64,000 bases of DNA from Rhodococcus sp. KBS0724 (GCF_005938745.2 NZ_VCBX02000001.1:3010001-3074000); one strand, 5' to 3'. Positions 27,183 through 38,139 are shown, counted from the first letter of the stretch. Translations and numbers: made by a program. The notes: generated by a model from the letters alone, not told the origin.

Positions 27183-28240
27183 ACCGCGCACTGTCTGCGG
27201 CATTTGTTGCCCTTGCCCTGCTCCTGACCTCGTGTGGCGGGAACTCACTCAACACCGCCGATGGGGAAACAGTCACTGTCAGTGGCAAGTTCGGCGAAGC
27301 CCAGGTACCCGTCGGCGCCGAGCGGGTGCTTCCCTTGTCGCCCCAGGACGCGGACATGGTGATCTCGATGGGTGTCGCACCCATTGCCCTGCCTACGGAT
27401 GCGAACATTCTCGTCTCCACGAACGGAGTGGGGGCGTGGCCCTGGCAGGTCGACGCCCTGACGGACATGGGGTACCAGGTGCTGCCGCCTAACCCCGGCG
27501 GCGGCGTCGACGCACTGCTGTCCACCGGTGACAAGGAGATTCCGTCACTGCTGTTCGAAGGCGACCCACAGTCGTACATCGAACAGATCGTGGCCCTCGA
27601 TCCTGACGTCATCGTCGCCACTGGGCAGTGGAGTCTCAATGAGCGTGCCTACGAGCAACTTTCGAGTATCGCCCCGGTCGTGCATTTCGACGAACAGGCG
27701 AACGTGGAGCCATGGCAGGATTCGACTCTCAAGATCGGCAAGGCGCTCGGTCGAGAGGACGCAGCGCAGACCGCTGTCGACTCGGCTGAGGCCGATCTGG
27801 CCGCTGTCCGCGCTGCTCACCCCGAATTCGAGGGCGTGAATTTCAACGCGGTAATCGGAGACCTGAACGGTCAGCTGTACATCCTCGCCGGTGAGGACCG
27901 AGGAATCGGAATGCTGATGAAGGACTTGGGCTTCCAATTGACCGACTGGGCGCAGACTGTGCCGACCGATGCAGACGGGCGAGGAGTGATCAGCTACGAG
28001 TACGTCGCCCAACTCGATACAGACGTCGCGGTTGTGATCTCACCGGCGGGGGACATCGACTACATGCGCGACAACGAGCAGTGGCGCAACCTGTCGGCGG
28101 TCCAGCGCGGATCGGTCGTGTCGATCGCCCGCAACTCCGGAGTGCCGAATGCACTGGGTTTCCCGTCCCCGATCTCACTCCCGTGGGGTGCGGACCGTAT
28201 CACCGACGCGCTGAGTACTGCGGTCTCGCGCGCCTCGTAA
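27179..28240 (+). CDS. iron-siderophore ABC transporter substrate-binding lipoprotein (FecB-like)
   Basis: A class III periplasmic-type binding protein, 353 residues. Signal sequence and lipobox LLTSC (Cys about 19) anchor it outside the membrane. It shows the two-lobe pattern with ERVLPLSPQDADMVISMGV, SYIEQIVALDPDVIVATG, and the C-terminal lobe with WRNLSAVQRGSVVSI, typical of ferri-siderophore binders (FepB/FecB). No permease or ATPase gene is nearby, so it must use components encoded elsewhere. Expression is expected to rise at low iron through the upstream iron box. Confidence 0.92.
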   Translation: MNRALSAAFVALALLLTSCGGNSLNTADGETVTVSGKFGEAQVPVGAERVLPLSPQDADMVISMGVAPIALPTDANILVSTNGVGAWPWQVDALTDMGYQVLPPNPGGGVDALLSTGDKEIPSLLFEGDPQSYIEQIVALDPDVIVATGQWSLNERAYEQLSSIAPVVHFDEQANVEPWQDSTLKIGKALGREDAAQTAVDSAEADLAAVRAAHPEFEGVNFNAVIGDLNGQLYILAGEDRGIGMLMKDLGFQLTDWAQTVPTDADGRGVISYEYVAQLDTDVAVVISPAGDIDYMRDNEQWRNLSAVQRGSVVSIARNSGVPNALGFPSPISLPWGADRITDALSTAVSRAS

Positions 28241-28583
28241 AACTCTCGTGGGGAGGGTTGGCAGAGCATCTGCCAACCCTCCTGATTTTGTTGGGCGCGG
28301 AGCGGTTTCTCGCTGGTGGGGAGGTGGCGCACGCGTCCGCGTCCGCGGATTGACTCCGTTGGGGGATCGGCGGACGACGGCCACGTCCAGCGGTCGGCGA
28401 ATCTGATTGACAGCAGACTTTCATTCACCTGGGTAAATACTCGGACAACGACGGAAACATGGGATTTTCCGAATATAGTGAGTAAGTCTCATCGAACCAA
28501 CGCACACCAGAATCCGATCACGTCACCAACCATTGCAAAACGTCACACCATCTACGACGCGAGGGAATCGTTGCACTGCGTCG
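28241..28583. other. 343-bp intergenic region, with terminator
   Basis: Apart from the terminator at 28252-28282, no gene or RNA was recognised. The genes on either side converge, so no promoter is required here. Confidence 0.5.
28252..28282 (+). terminator. intrinsic terminator of the iron-uptake pair
   Basis: A perfect 14-bp stem, GGAGGGTTGGCAGA (28252-28265) and its complement (28269-28282), with a 3-base loop, followed by TGATTTTGTT. It starts 11 bases after the stop codon. Confidence 0.92.
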
Positions 28584-29180
28584 TCAGAACGCGCCGAACC
28601 CCACGATGCCGGCAACATCGTCAGGGTTGAACCGGTGAAGCATCACGGAGTTGTTCTCGTTGCCGCCAACAGTGGTGACAACGCCGGCATCATTGCGGAG
28701 CACGATGTTGACGTGTTGCCCGAAGGGACTGGAATCGTCGTAGAGGATCGTGTCACCGGTCTTCAGTCGATAGTCCTGACCGAGTGGCACAAAGGTTCCG
28801 ACGGATTGGTAGTACTCCTGCAACGTGTAGACGCCGGGGATTCGCCACGAACCGGAATTGGGGTTGGAATACGGCGCACCAATCTGGTTCATGTTCCAGC
28901 TGACAAAATCGGCACACCAGGATTCTTCGACGCCTTCGGCATACGTGGTGCCGGGCGCACCGGACTCCCATTCGTTCTCGAGGGTGATCACCAGCTCGTT
29001 CTGTGACTGGCTGAGTGTGCTGGGGTCGAGAGTGGGGAAGGCGTCGAGTGTTTCGCCGGCAAGCGCATCGTTGCTACGGGTGATCCACCACGATCCGCCG
29101 GCGATGACCAGTACAAGCGCAGCGCAGAATCCGACCAGAACCACAAACTTGTGTCTGGTCGGATTCTTCGCGGCGGGCAT
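28584..29180 (-). CDS. CHAP-domain cell-wall amidase-like protein
   Basis: A 198-residue protein with one N-terminal transmembrane helix (FVVLVGFCAALVLVIAGGSW) that should anchor it facing outward, then a CHAP domain. The catalytic cysteine lies in SWCADFVSWNMNQIG and the histidine in FGQHVNIVLR. CHAP enzymes cut peptidoglycan amide bonds; many actinobacterial examples act in cell division or growth. ATG 29180 follows a possible GTG at 29183. It lies downstream of the MFS gene on the same strand with a 27-base gap. Confidence 0.85.
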   Translation of the reverse strand: MPAAKNPTRHKFVVLVGFCAALVLVIAGGSWWITRSNDALAGETLDAFPTLDPSTLSQSQNELVITLENEWESGAPGTTYAEGVEESWCADFVSWNMNQIGAPYSNPNSGSWRIPGVYTLQEYYQSVGTFVPLGQDYRLKTGDTILYDDSSPFGQHVNIVLRNDAGVVTTVGGNENNSVMLHRFNPDDVAGIVGFGAF

Positions 29181-29207
29181 CACGCCACATTAGCGAACAA
29201 TCGGTAA

Positions 29208-31432
<2,225 letters not shown>

Positions 31433-31443
31433 ACCTTCGATAA

Positions 31444-31484
31444 TTGCACAGAATGCAAACTTTCATTAAGTGCAAAATATTTGC
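31444..31484. promoter_or_regulatory. candidate TetR operator region
   Basis: Two inverted repeats, TTGCA-N5-TGCAA (31444-31458) and GCAAA-N3-TTTGC (31472-31484), lie in an A+T-rich stretch 12-52 bases before the TetR start. AAGTGCAAAA at 31468-31477 is repeated at 31500-31509, 32 bases on, toward the divergent YjdM gene. Confidence 0.55.
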
Positions 31485-31543
31485 CAATCACGGGTTATGA
31501 AGTGCAAAAATCGGGCAGACGGGGCGGCAGATAGGGTGATCGA

Positions 31544-31888
31544 GTGGAAGACACCTTGCCGCCGTGCCCTGAATGTTCCAGTGAGTTCACCTACGAGATG
31601 GGTGCGCTCATGGTGTGCCCTGAATGTGCACACGAGTGGGCACCGGACGACTCGACCGCCGAAGAGGATGGCGTCATCAAGGACGCCGTCGGAAACGTAC
31701 TCACAGACGGCGACACCGTGACGGTTATCAAGACGCTCAAGGTCAAGGGCAGCCCTACCGGAATCAAGTCCGGCACGAAAGTGCGAAACATCCGCCTGGT
31801 TCAGGGAATCGGCGATCACGACATCGACTGCAAGGTCGACGGTATCGGCCCGATGCAGCTGAAGTCGAGCGTCGTCAAGAAGGTCTGA
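31544..31888 (+). CDS. YjdM/PhnA-family zinc-ribbon protein
   Basis: A 114-residue protein named for the phn locus but not a phosphonoacetate hydrolase. The N-terminal zinc ribbon has two Cys pairs ([10 protein letters not shown] and [10 protein letters not shown]). The C-terminal SH3-like PhnA domain shows [20 protein letters not shown] and [19 protein letters not shown]. The family is widespread and its function is not settled. The GTG at 31544 follows AGGGTGA. It is divergent from the TetR gene. Confidence 0.92.
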   Translation: MEDTLPPCPECSSEFTYEMGALMVCPECAHEWAPDDSTAEEDGVIKDAVGNVLTDGDTVTVIKTLKVKGSPTGIKSGTKVRNIRLVQGIGDHDIDCKVDGIGPMQLKSSVVKKV

Positions 31889-31889
31889 C

Positions 31890-31912
31890 GCACCCCGTTA
31901 GTTCCGGGGTGC
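31890..31912. terminator. bidirectional terminator hairpin
   Basis: GCACCCCG (31890-31897) and CGGGGTGC (31905-31912) form an 8-bp perfect stem with a 7-base loop. It lies one base after the YjdM stop and overlaps the 3' end of the convergent PLDc_N gene. Confidence 0.6.
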
Positions 31913-32143
31913 TCCGTCGGCAATTCTGGATCGCTCGGCCATGCCGTCACTTTTCACGATCACGTAGACGAGTCCCGAGACGAACGGGACCAGGAGCAGA
32001 AAGCACACCCAGACAGCGCGCATCCACCCCGATATCTGACGATCGCGGAAGAGGTCGGCGCTGATCTCGAATAGCAGAACCAGATACGACAGCAGCGCGA
32101 GAGAGATGACGCTGAGCCAGAAGAGTGTCCAGAAGGAATCCAT
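31898..32143 (-). CDS. small PLDc_N-domain membrane protein
   Basis: An 81-residue protein with two transmembrane helices and the PLDc_N core (phospholipase D-like N-terminal membrane module without the catalytic part): FEISADLFRDRQISGWMRAV then LLLVPFVSGLVYVIVKSDGM. It begins 15 bases after the SulP stop and is the last gene of the PPK2-ATPase-SulP run. A paralogue with an added SHOCT domain is at 38172-38552. Such small proteins may be anchors or regulators in the membrane. Confidence 0.8.
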   Translation of the reverse strand: MDSFWTLFWLSVISLALLSYLVLLFEISADLFRDRQISGWMRAVWVCFLLLVPFVSGLVYVIVKSDGMAERSRIADGAPRN

Positions 32144-32158
32144 TTCTCGTGCTCCTGC

Positions 32159-33874
32159 TTACCGGTCAGTCGACGTGTCAGTGTTCCCGCTTCGGCTGCG
32201 GAACTCGTCGACGGCAGCTTCGAGGGTGGGGAAGAAGTGCGTCGAGTCGAACCGGTCGCCGACGCCGAAGCGGATGAGTCGGTCCTTGATCGGCCCCTTC
32301 ATCTCAGCGAACGCGAGTCGGATTCCCTTGCCTTCGAGGTAGATGTCGAGGTCGACCAACTCGTCGACGGCTGTGGTGTCGAGGCCGGTAATCGGCTCTG
32401 CCGCGATGACTACCCATTCGACGGGTGTCGGCGCTGCGGCGACTACCGAGCGCACGTACTCGTCGAAGATCTCACCGTTCGCGAAGAACAGGGGCGCGTC
32501 GAAACGCACCAAGACCAGGCCGGGAATGCGATGTCCATTCGGATGCCGTTCCACGTCGTGGAATCCCGGTAGGTGTGCGGTTTCGACGAGTTCGGTGCGG
32601 TGGGGTTGCCACACCTGTGCAATGACCGCGGCAAACGACAGGCCGATCGCGACGAGAATTCCTTGTAGAACGCCTACCAGTGCAACGCCGAGAAACGCTG
32701 CGACGGCGAGTGCAAACTCGACCGTGCTCATGCGCCACATCCGGACCATGCCACCCACATCGATCAGTGCACAGGCCGCCACGATGACCACGGCCGCGAG
32801 TGTTGCATCGGGCAGATACGCGGTGAGTCCAGGTGCAATCAAGACAAACGCCAACACTGCGAGCGCGCCGACCACTCCCGCCAATTGTGTACGGGCGCCG
32901 CTCTGTTCGGCTACCGGTGTCCGTGAGCCGCTCGCCGAGATCGGAAATCCGCCGAAGAGTCCGCCTGCGACATTGGCGACGCCGATCGCCTTCATCTCGG
33001 TGCTGCCGTTGACGTCTTCTCCGTGCCGGGCGGCAAAGGTGCGGGAGAGAACGCCGGTGTCGGCAAAAGCGATAAGTGCGATACCGGCCGCAGGCCCGAT
33101 CAGGTGCCCGACGTCCTGCCAGCTGACACCTCCAACAGAGGGCAGGGGGAGACCTTCCGGGAGCGCGCCGACCATCCCGATGTCATCCGTCAGACCCGCC
33201 GCGGCGGACAAAATGATTGCGCCGACGACGGCCACCAGGACTCCGGGTACAACCGGGACCCAGAGTCGGAACGCGACGATGACAGCAAGCGAGCCGATCC
33301 CGACGGCGGCAGCGACGGGATCGATATCCCCGCCTACCACTGACTTTCCGATCTCACCTATCTCACCGAGCAAGCCTGATGCGTCGACGGAGAACCCCAG
33401 CAATTTGGGAATCTGACCGACAACAACGACAAGTGCAATGGCATTGAGGTAACCGAGTCGGATGGGCTTCGATAGTAATTCGGTGACAAAGCCGAGGCGC
33501 AGGAACCCGCCGATCAGGAGGATGAGCCCGACAAGGATGGCCAGGACGCCGGCAAGGGCAAGTGCGTTGTCTTCGTCGCCGACGATTGCCAGTGGCAGGA
33601 TCGCCGCGGCGATAAGAGGTGCGAGCGACGAATCCGGTCCCAGGACAAGGATTTTCGACGGCCCCACCAGTGCGTACGCGAGGAGCGGCACGATGGTCGC
33701 GTAGAGACCGGCATACGCGGGGAGTCCGGCGGCTTCTGCGTATCCCATGCCGGCGGGGATCAGCAGGGCCGTGAGGACAAGTCCGGCTGTGATGTCGGTT
33801 CGCAGCCATTCGCGGTGGTACTCCCGGGCTGTTGCGATCCCGGGTAGCCGACCTAGACCCTCTGTCCACGACAT
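32159..33874 (-). CDS. SulP-family anion transporter with STAS domain
   Basis: A 571-residue transporter: 10-14 hydrophobic helices with SulP hallmarks (DITAGLVLTALLIPAGMGYA, GLPAYAGLYATIVPLLAYAL, FPISASGSRTPVAEQSGART) and a cytoplasmic C-terminal STAS domain (about residues 440-555, VRFDAPLFFANGEIFDEYVR). SulP members carry sulfate, bicarbonate or dicarboxylates by symport or exchange; some help CO2 supply. It starts 83 bases after the P-type ATPase stop on the same strand, so anion flow might balance the ATPase activity (inference). Confidence 0.92.
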   Translation of the reverse strand: MSWTEGLGRLPGIATAREYHREWLRTDITAGLVLTALLIPAGMGYAEAAGLPAYAGLYATIVPLLAYALVGPSKILVLGPDSSLAPLIAAAILPLAIVGDEDNALALAGVLAILVGLILLIGGFLRLGFVTELLSKPIRLGYLNAIALVVVVGQIPKLLGFSVDASGLLGEIGEIGKSVVGGDIDPVAAAVGIGSLAVIVAFRLWVPVVPGVLVAVVGAIILSAAAGLTDDIGMVGALPEGLPLPSVGGVSWQDVGHLIGPAAGIALIAFADTGVLSRTFAARHGEDVNGSTEMKAIGVANVAGGLFGGFPISASGSRTPVAEQSGARTQLAGVVGALAVLAFVLIAPGLTAYLPDATLAAVVIVAACALIDVGGMVRMWRMSTVEFALAVAAFLGVALVGVLQGILVAIGLSFAAVIAQVWQPHRTELVETAHLPGFHDVERHPNGHRIPGLVLVRFDAPLFFANGEIFDEYVRSVVAAAPTPVEWVVIAAEPITGLDTTAVDELVDLDIYLEGKGIRLAFAEMKGPIKDRLIRFGVGDRFDSTHFFPTLEAAVDEFRSRSGNTDTSTDR

Positions 33875-33957
33875 TTGTCGATTATCCTTCCCGTCGCAGC
33901 CGCAAAGCTCAGAAATCCGTCAAATCGGTCGCCGAGTATCGGTAGGACGAGTGTGCA

Positions 33958-36744
33958 TCATTGCGCGTGAGCACGCTGAGGGGCGACCGCAGCGGTCGCC
34001 GGGATGCGGATATCCGACTTCGGGAGGCGTCGGCGTCGGATTGCCTTGTCCAACTCGACCACGATCGGAATGATCAGCGACCATCCGATGCAGGCCAGCC
34101 ACTGGCTGCCCGACAACGAGGTTGTCATGAGGAGATCCTGGAGTACTCCTGCCTCCACCGCGAACACGGTGACCACGGTCGGGATGGCCAAGATCTTGAG
34201 TGCGCCGAGCACCGGTGCGACGAGGCCGGATTCCGGATCGCGACGCATGGTCAGTCCGGCGAGGATCGAGCCCAACGACAGCACCACAAACGCCATGGTC
34301 ATGGGAACATTTGCCTCGTCTGTACTCATCTCGCCCGGGGCGAGAAGCATCGCGGCAAGGGTGACGGCAAACTGCAGGATGCCGTACGCCAACCACTGGA
34401 TGACCGCCCGTCGGTTGGCTATCGGTGTCTTGGGGTCGCGGGGCGGCTTCTTCATCAGGTCCGGCGGCGGCGGGTCGAGCATGATGACCGCAACGGGGAA
34501 CAGGGTGATGAAGAAGTGCTGGAACAGCACCATCAGCGGGGTGAGCGCTACACCTTCGTTGATATCGAAGATGCTCGCGGCGAGGAAGAGCAGAACCAGC
34601 GAGAACAGTTTCGACATCTGGTAGCGGATGTAGGACACGATCTTGCCGTAGATGTTGCGGCCCAAACTGATTGCGGTGATCAGGGTCCCGAAGTTGTCAT
34701 CGGTGAGCACCATCTTGCCCGCCTGTTTGGTCACTTCACTGCCTGATCCCATGGCGACGCCGATGTCGGCTTTCTTCAGTGCGGCAGCATCGTTGACAGC
34801 GTCGCCGGTCATAGCGACAACCGCGCCATCCTTCTGCATGATGTCGACCAGGCGTAATTTGTCGGCGGGGGTGACGCGGCCGAAGACATGCAGATTCGGC
34901 ATCGCGGCCGCCAGGTCTTCGTCAGTCAGTGCCTGGAGTTCCGGGCCGCCGATGGCGCCCGGTCCAAGTCCGAGTTCGGCGCCGATCGCAGATGCCGTAA
35001 TTGCGTGATCGCCGGTGATCATGCGGACATGGATGCCGGCCGTGTGTGCAGTGCGGACCGATTCGATCGCCTCCGGGCGAAGCGGGTCGATAATGCCGGC
35101 CATGCCGACAAACGTGAGGTCCTCGACAAACGACATGGGGTCCGTCCCCACGGCTGTTTCCTGCCCATCGAGTCGCCGAACGGCGAAGGCCAGCACGCGA
35201 AGACCCTTCTCGGACATAGTCCGGTTCGCGGCTGTCAATTCTTCACGGACCTCGTCGATCGGAACGGGTCGACGGCCAGGTAGGAACGCTGTCGAGCACC
35301 GAGCCAGGACCACGTCGGGGCCGCCCTTGACCAGTTCCACGAATTGGTTACCGCCGTCCACTTCGAGATGGTGGAACGTCGCCATGAACTTGTATGCCGA
35401 GTCGAAAGGAACTGTTGCGACCCGGGGGTACGTCCTTCTGGTGAGTGGAGCGTCGACGCCGATCTTTGCCGCGAGTACAACAAGCGCGGCCTCGGTCGGG
35501 TCGCCGACAACCTCTCCGGCATCGGAGACGGTGGCGTCGCTGTCAAGGCAGAGACCGTAGGCGAGCAGCGTGAAATCCGGCGGCGCCTCGCCCGCTACCT
35601 GCGTGATTCTTCCGATCTTGGCGTAACCCTCGCCCTCGACGAGGTACCACCGGCAATGGACGTACAGCGACCGCACCGTCATCTGGTTCATCGTCAGCGT
35701 GCCGGTCTTATCGGAGTTGATGGCGCTCGTGGCACCGAGTGTTTCGACGTCGGTGAGGTTCTTTACGACGGCCTTCGCGTCAGCCAGTTGGCGAGCACCA
35801 TATGCCAGCATGGCCTGGACGAAAGTCGGAAGGCCCGTCGGGATTGCGGAGACTCCCATCGCAATACCGAGCAGAAGAAGCGTTGTCAGGTCCTGACCAC
35901 GGATTACGCCGATGACCACAATGATTGTCACCGCACCCCACGCAATGATGCCGAGCAGTTTGGTGAGCGAGTCGAGTTCGCGTTGTAGTGGCGACTTGCC
36001 AGGTGCGACCGCCGACAGCATCGACGCGATCTGCCCAATCTGGGTGTGCATGCCGGTTTCGGTGACCACCATGGTGGCGGTGCCGCGGGTGACCGAAGTG
36101 TTCTGGAACACCATATTGCTTCGGTCGCCGAGGGGAATGTCTGTGGTGCCCAGTGTTTTCGGGTCCTTCGGGATGGGTGCACTTTCGCCCGTCAGTGCCG
36201 CTTCCTGAGTTTCCAACGTGGTGGACGTGAGGAGGCGTCCGTCGGCGGCGACGATATCGCCCGCTTCGAGTTCGACGATATCGCCAGGCACCAGCTCGGT
36301 GGCGTCGAGCTGGATCAAAGTCCCGTCGCGGACAACCCGAGCTTGTGGCGTTTGCATCTTCGCCAATGCGTCCACACTGGCGCGGGCTTTCATCTCCTGG
36401 CGGGTGCCGAGGACGATATTGAGCACTACGAGTACCGCAACCACTATGGCAGTGGGGATTTCACCGATGACAATGCTGACTACGGCAACCGCGACCAGCA
36501 TCAGATTCATCGGATCCCTCAACTGCGCCAGCGCAATCGACCACATCGAGGGCGGCGGCGTCGAGGCAATTTCGTTGGGCCCGTACTGCCGGCGACGGTT
36601 TGCGACGTCGTCAGCACTCAGGCCCGACTCCCGATCAGACGTCAGGGTGGCGACAACGGTTTCGACGCTCTGGGCGTGCCAGGTCGCGCTCTGGGCTGAG
36701 TCTGTGTGCGCTCGATCCTGCGGCGCGGCCTCCGGGTGGCTCAT
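33958..36744 (-). CDS. P2-like P-type ATPase with non-canonical transport site
   Basis: A 928-residue P-type ATPase. All catalytic elements are present: TGES (185-188), phosphorylated Asp345 in NSDKTGTLT, KGGPD, MITGDHAIT, and the hinge motif written TGDAVNDAAALK (normally GDGVNDAPALK). The membrane part is unusual: M4 reads IPTGLP instead of PEGLP (Thr303), M5 has Leu713 and Leu716 where SERCA has Asn768 and Glu771, and M6 has His743, Ile746 and Thr747 where SERCA has Asn796, Thr799 and Asp800. Thus none of the six calcium ligands is kept. The substrate is unknown. AAAGGACGT precedes the ATG. It lies between PPK2 and SulP genes. Confidence 0.9.
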   Translation of the reverse strand: MSHPEAAPQDRAHTDSAQSATWHAQSVETVVATLTSDRESGLSADDVANRRRQYGPNEIASTPPPSMWSIALAQLRDPMNLMLVAVAVVSIVIGEIPTAIVVAVLVVLNIVLGTRQEMKARASVDALAKMQTPQARVVRDGTLIQLDATELVPGDIVELEAGDIVAADGRLLTSTTLETQEAALTGESAPIPKDPKTLGTTDIPLGDRSNMVFQNTSVTRGTATMVVTETGMHTQIGQIASMLSAVAPGKSPLQRELDSLTKLLGIIAWGAVTIIVVIGVIRGQDLTTLLLLGIAMGVSAIPTGLPTFVQAMLAYGARQLADAKAVVKNLTDVETLGATSAINSDKTGTLTMNQMTVRSLYVHCRWYLVEGEGYAKIGRITQVAGEAPPDFTLLAYGLCLDSDATVSDAGEVVGDPTEAALVVLAAKIGVDAPLTRRTYPRVATVPFDSAYKFMATFHHLEVDGGNQFVELVKGGPDVVLARCSTAFLPGRRPVPIDEVREELTAANRTMSEKGLRVLAFAVRRLDGQETAVGTDPMSFVEDLTFVGMAGIIDPLRPEAIESVRTAHTAGIHVRMITGDHAITASAIGAELGLGPGAIGGPELQALTDEDLAAAMPNLHVFGRVTPADKLRLVDIMQKDGAVVAMTGDAVNDAAALKKADIGVAMGSGSEVTKQAGKMVLTDDNFGTLITAISLGRNIYGKIVSYIRYQMSKLFSLVLLFLAASIFDINEGVALTPLMVLFQHFFITLFPVAVIMLDPPPPDLMKKPPRDPKTPIANRRAVIQWLAYGILQFAVTLAAMLLAPGEMSTDEANVPMTMAFVVLSLGSILAGLTMRRDPESGLVAPVLGALKILAIPTVVTVFAVEAGVLQDLLMTTSLSGSQWLACIGWSLIIPIVVELDKAIRRRRLPKSDIRIPATAAVAPQRAHAQ

Positions 36745-36767
36745 TGCCGCACGTCCTTTCCGAGCAG

Positions 36768-36813
36768 ATTCTCAGTAGGCAAAATTCTCAGTAGGCAGAT
36801 TATTCAGTAGGGG
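36768..36813. repeat. 16-bp-period tandem repeat between PPK2 and ATPase genes
   Basis: ATTCTCAGTAGGCA occurs at 36768-36781 and 36784-36797, with a third degenerate copy at about 36800-36813. The last copy contains the PPK2 stop codon (minus strand). Confidence 0.75.
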
Positions 36814-37670
36814 GTAGGGATCCAGTGCAGTGGTTGCTGGGGTGCCTTGTATCCGTCGGGCTGTTGTCGGTGTGGCAGTTTGATATCAGGATGTTCCAAA
36901 GGTTCATACGGAATCTGACTCAGTATGTGACTGATGATGTTGAGCCGGCCGCGTTTCTTGTCGTCGTTGACCGCGACATACCAAGGCGCCCATCCTGTGT
37001 CGGTGTAGCGGAACATCTCGTCGCGGGCCCGCGAATAGTCGTACCAATGGCTGTACGACTTCAGGTCGAGGCCCGACAACTTCCAGATTTTCCGTGGGTC
37101 GTCGATTCGGCTCTGCAGGCGCAGCATTTGCTGTTCCTCACTCACCTCGAGCCAGTACTTCAACAGAATGACCCCGGATTCCACGATTGCGCGCTCGACT
37201 GTCGGGATGAGCTGGAGGAATTCGTGTGCTTGTTCGTTCGTGCAGTAGCCCATGACCCGTTCGACCCCGGCGCGGTTGTACCAACTGCGGTCGAAGATGA
37301 CGATCTCGCCGGCGGCTGGTAGATGTGGCACATACCGCTGGATGTACATCTGGGATTTTTCCCGTTCAGTCGGGGCTGGGAGGGCGACAACGCGGAACAC
37401 ACGCGGGCTCACCCGTTCGGTGATCGCTTTGATCACCCCACCTTTTCCTGCAGTGTCACGGCCCTCGAACACGATGCAGACCTTTGCACCGGAAGATTTG
37501 ACCCACTCCTGCAATGCGACGAGTTCTGCGTGAATCGGCTTGAGATCCCGTCGATAAGTCTTGTATTTCATCGGCTTGTGCGTCGAGGTCGAGGAGGGTT
37601 CCACGTCACTGGCTGGGGGAGCTTCGAGCTCAGAGTTCTTGTGTTTCTTGTTCTTCGACTTCTTTCCCAC
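36804..37670 (-). CDS. ppk2: polyphosphate kinase 2 (PPK2)
   Basis: PPK2 moves phosphate between inorganic polyphosphate and nucleoside diphosphates, mostly making ATP or GTP from polyphosphate. The protein (288 residues) has a basic, lysine-rich N-terminus, Walker A FEGRDTAGKGG (69-79), PxxxEREKSQMYIQRY, Walker B-like IFDRSWYNRAGVERVMG, and WAPWYVAVNDDKKRGRLNII, all typical of single-domain class I PPK2. The GTG at 37670 has AGGAG five bases upstream, better than the longer ATG at 37733. It appears to be the first gene of a run with a P-type ATPase, SulP transporter and PLDc_N protein. Confidence 0.93.
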   Translation of the reverse strand: MGKKSKNKKHKNSELEAPPASDVEPSSTSTHKPMKYKTYRRDLKPIHAELVALQEWVKSSGAKVCIVFEGRDTAGKGGVIKAITERVSPRVFRVVALPAPTEREKSQMYIQRYVPHLPAAGEIVIFDRSWYNRAGVERVMGYCTNEQAHEFLQLIPTVERAIVESGVILLKYWLEVSEEQQMLRLQSRIDDPRKIWKLSGLDLKSYSHWYDYSRARDEMFRYTDTGWAPWYVAVNDDKKRGRLNIISHILSQIPYEPLEHPDIKLPHRQQPDGYKAPQQPLHWIPTPY

Positions 37671-37860
37671 GCTCGCTCCTCGGCATCCATATTCCGGACA
37701 GTTCTTCCGCGCAGGAAGTCCTTGGTCATACACACCCTTTGCTTGTGTATGCCCCGTGATCGACCGATGTATTCCTGACTTGATCGAGTTTCGAATCGTG
37801 ATGCTTTCGAACCTGTTTCGAGTCTTGACGGCCGCGTACCGCTGGGCAGACGATTAGCCG

Positions 37861-38139
37861 ATGACCGGCGACGAAGAGTTGCTCCAGGTCGAACAGGTGA
37901 TTGCACGGCTGATCACCCGCTATCCGGCCGTCTCACCCCTGGACATCGAACGTAGTGTGCGCAGAAATCACCAGCGCCTGCGGAGTGGGCGGATACGCAC
38001 TTTCGTACCACTACTCGTGGAGAAGGCCGTACTGCGCGACATCGCCCTTTCCTTCTCCGCGGGCGAATGTGAAATTCAGGGGAACAAGGCATCTCGGGTG
38101 TTTCCAAGGCTCGGCCACGCTCGCGGCATCGGGGCCTGA
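37861..38139 (+). CDS. three-helix bundle dimerization domain protein
   Basis: A 92-residue protein. Residues 5-65 match the short actinobacterial three-helix dimerization domain: VEQVIARLITRYPAVSPLDI then IRTFVPLLVEKAVLRDIALS. The rest (CEIQGNKASRVFPRLG) is unrecognised. Members often sit near stress and redox genes; a molecular role is not known. It is divergent from PPK2 and followed 32 bases later by a PLDc_N-SHOCT gene in the same direction. Confidence 0.65.
   Translation: MTGDEELLQVEQVIARLITRYPAVSPLDIERSVRRNHQRLRSGRIRTFVPLLVEKAVLRDIALSFSAGECEIQGNKASRVFPRLGHARGIGA

Noticed and set aside
26286..27248. 320-codon minus-strand open frame opposite the Mtb12-like gene
   Set aside because: It is Arg/Gly-rich low-complexity translation arising from the Ala/Pro linker; the plus-strand frame has start signals and operon logic.
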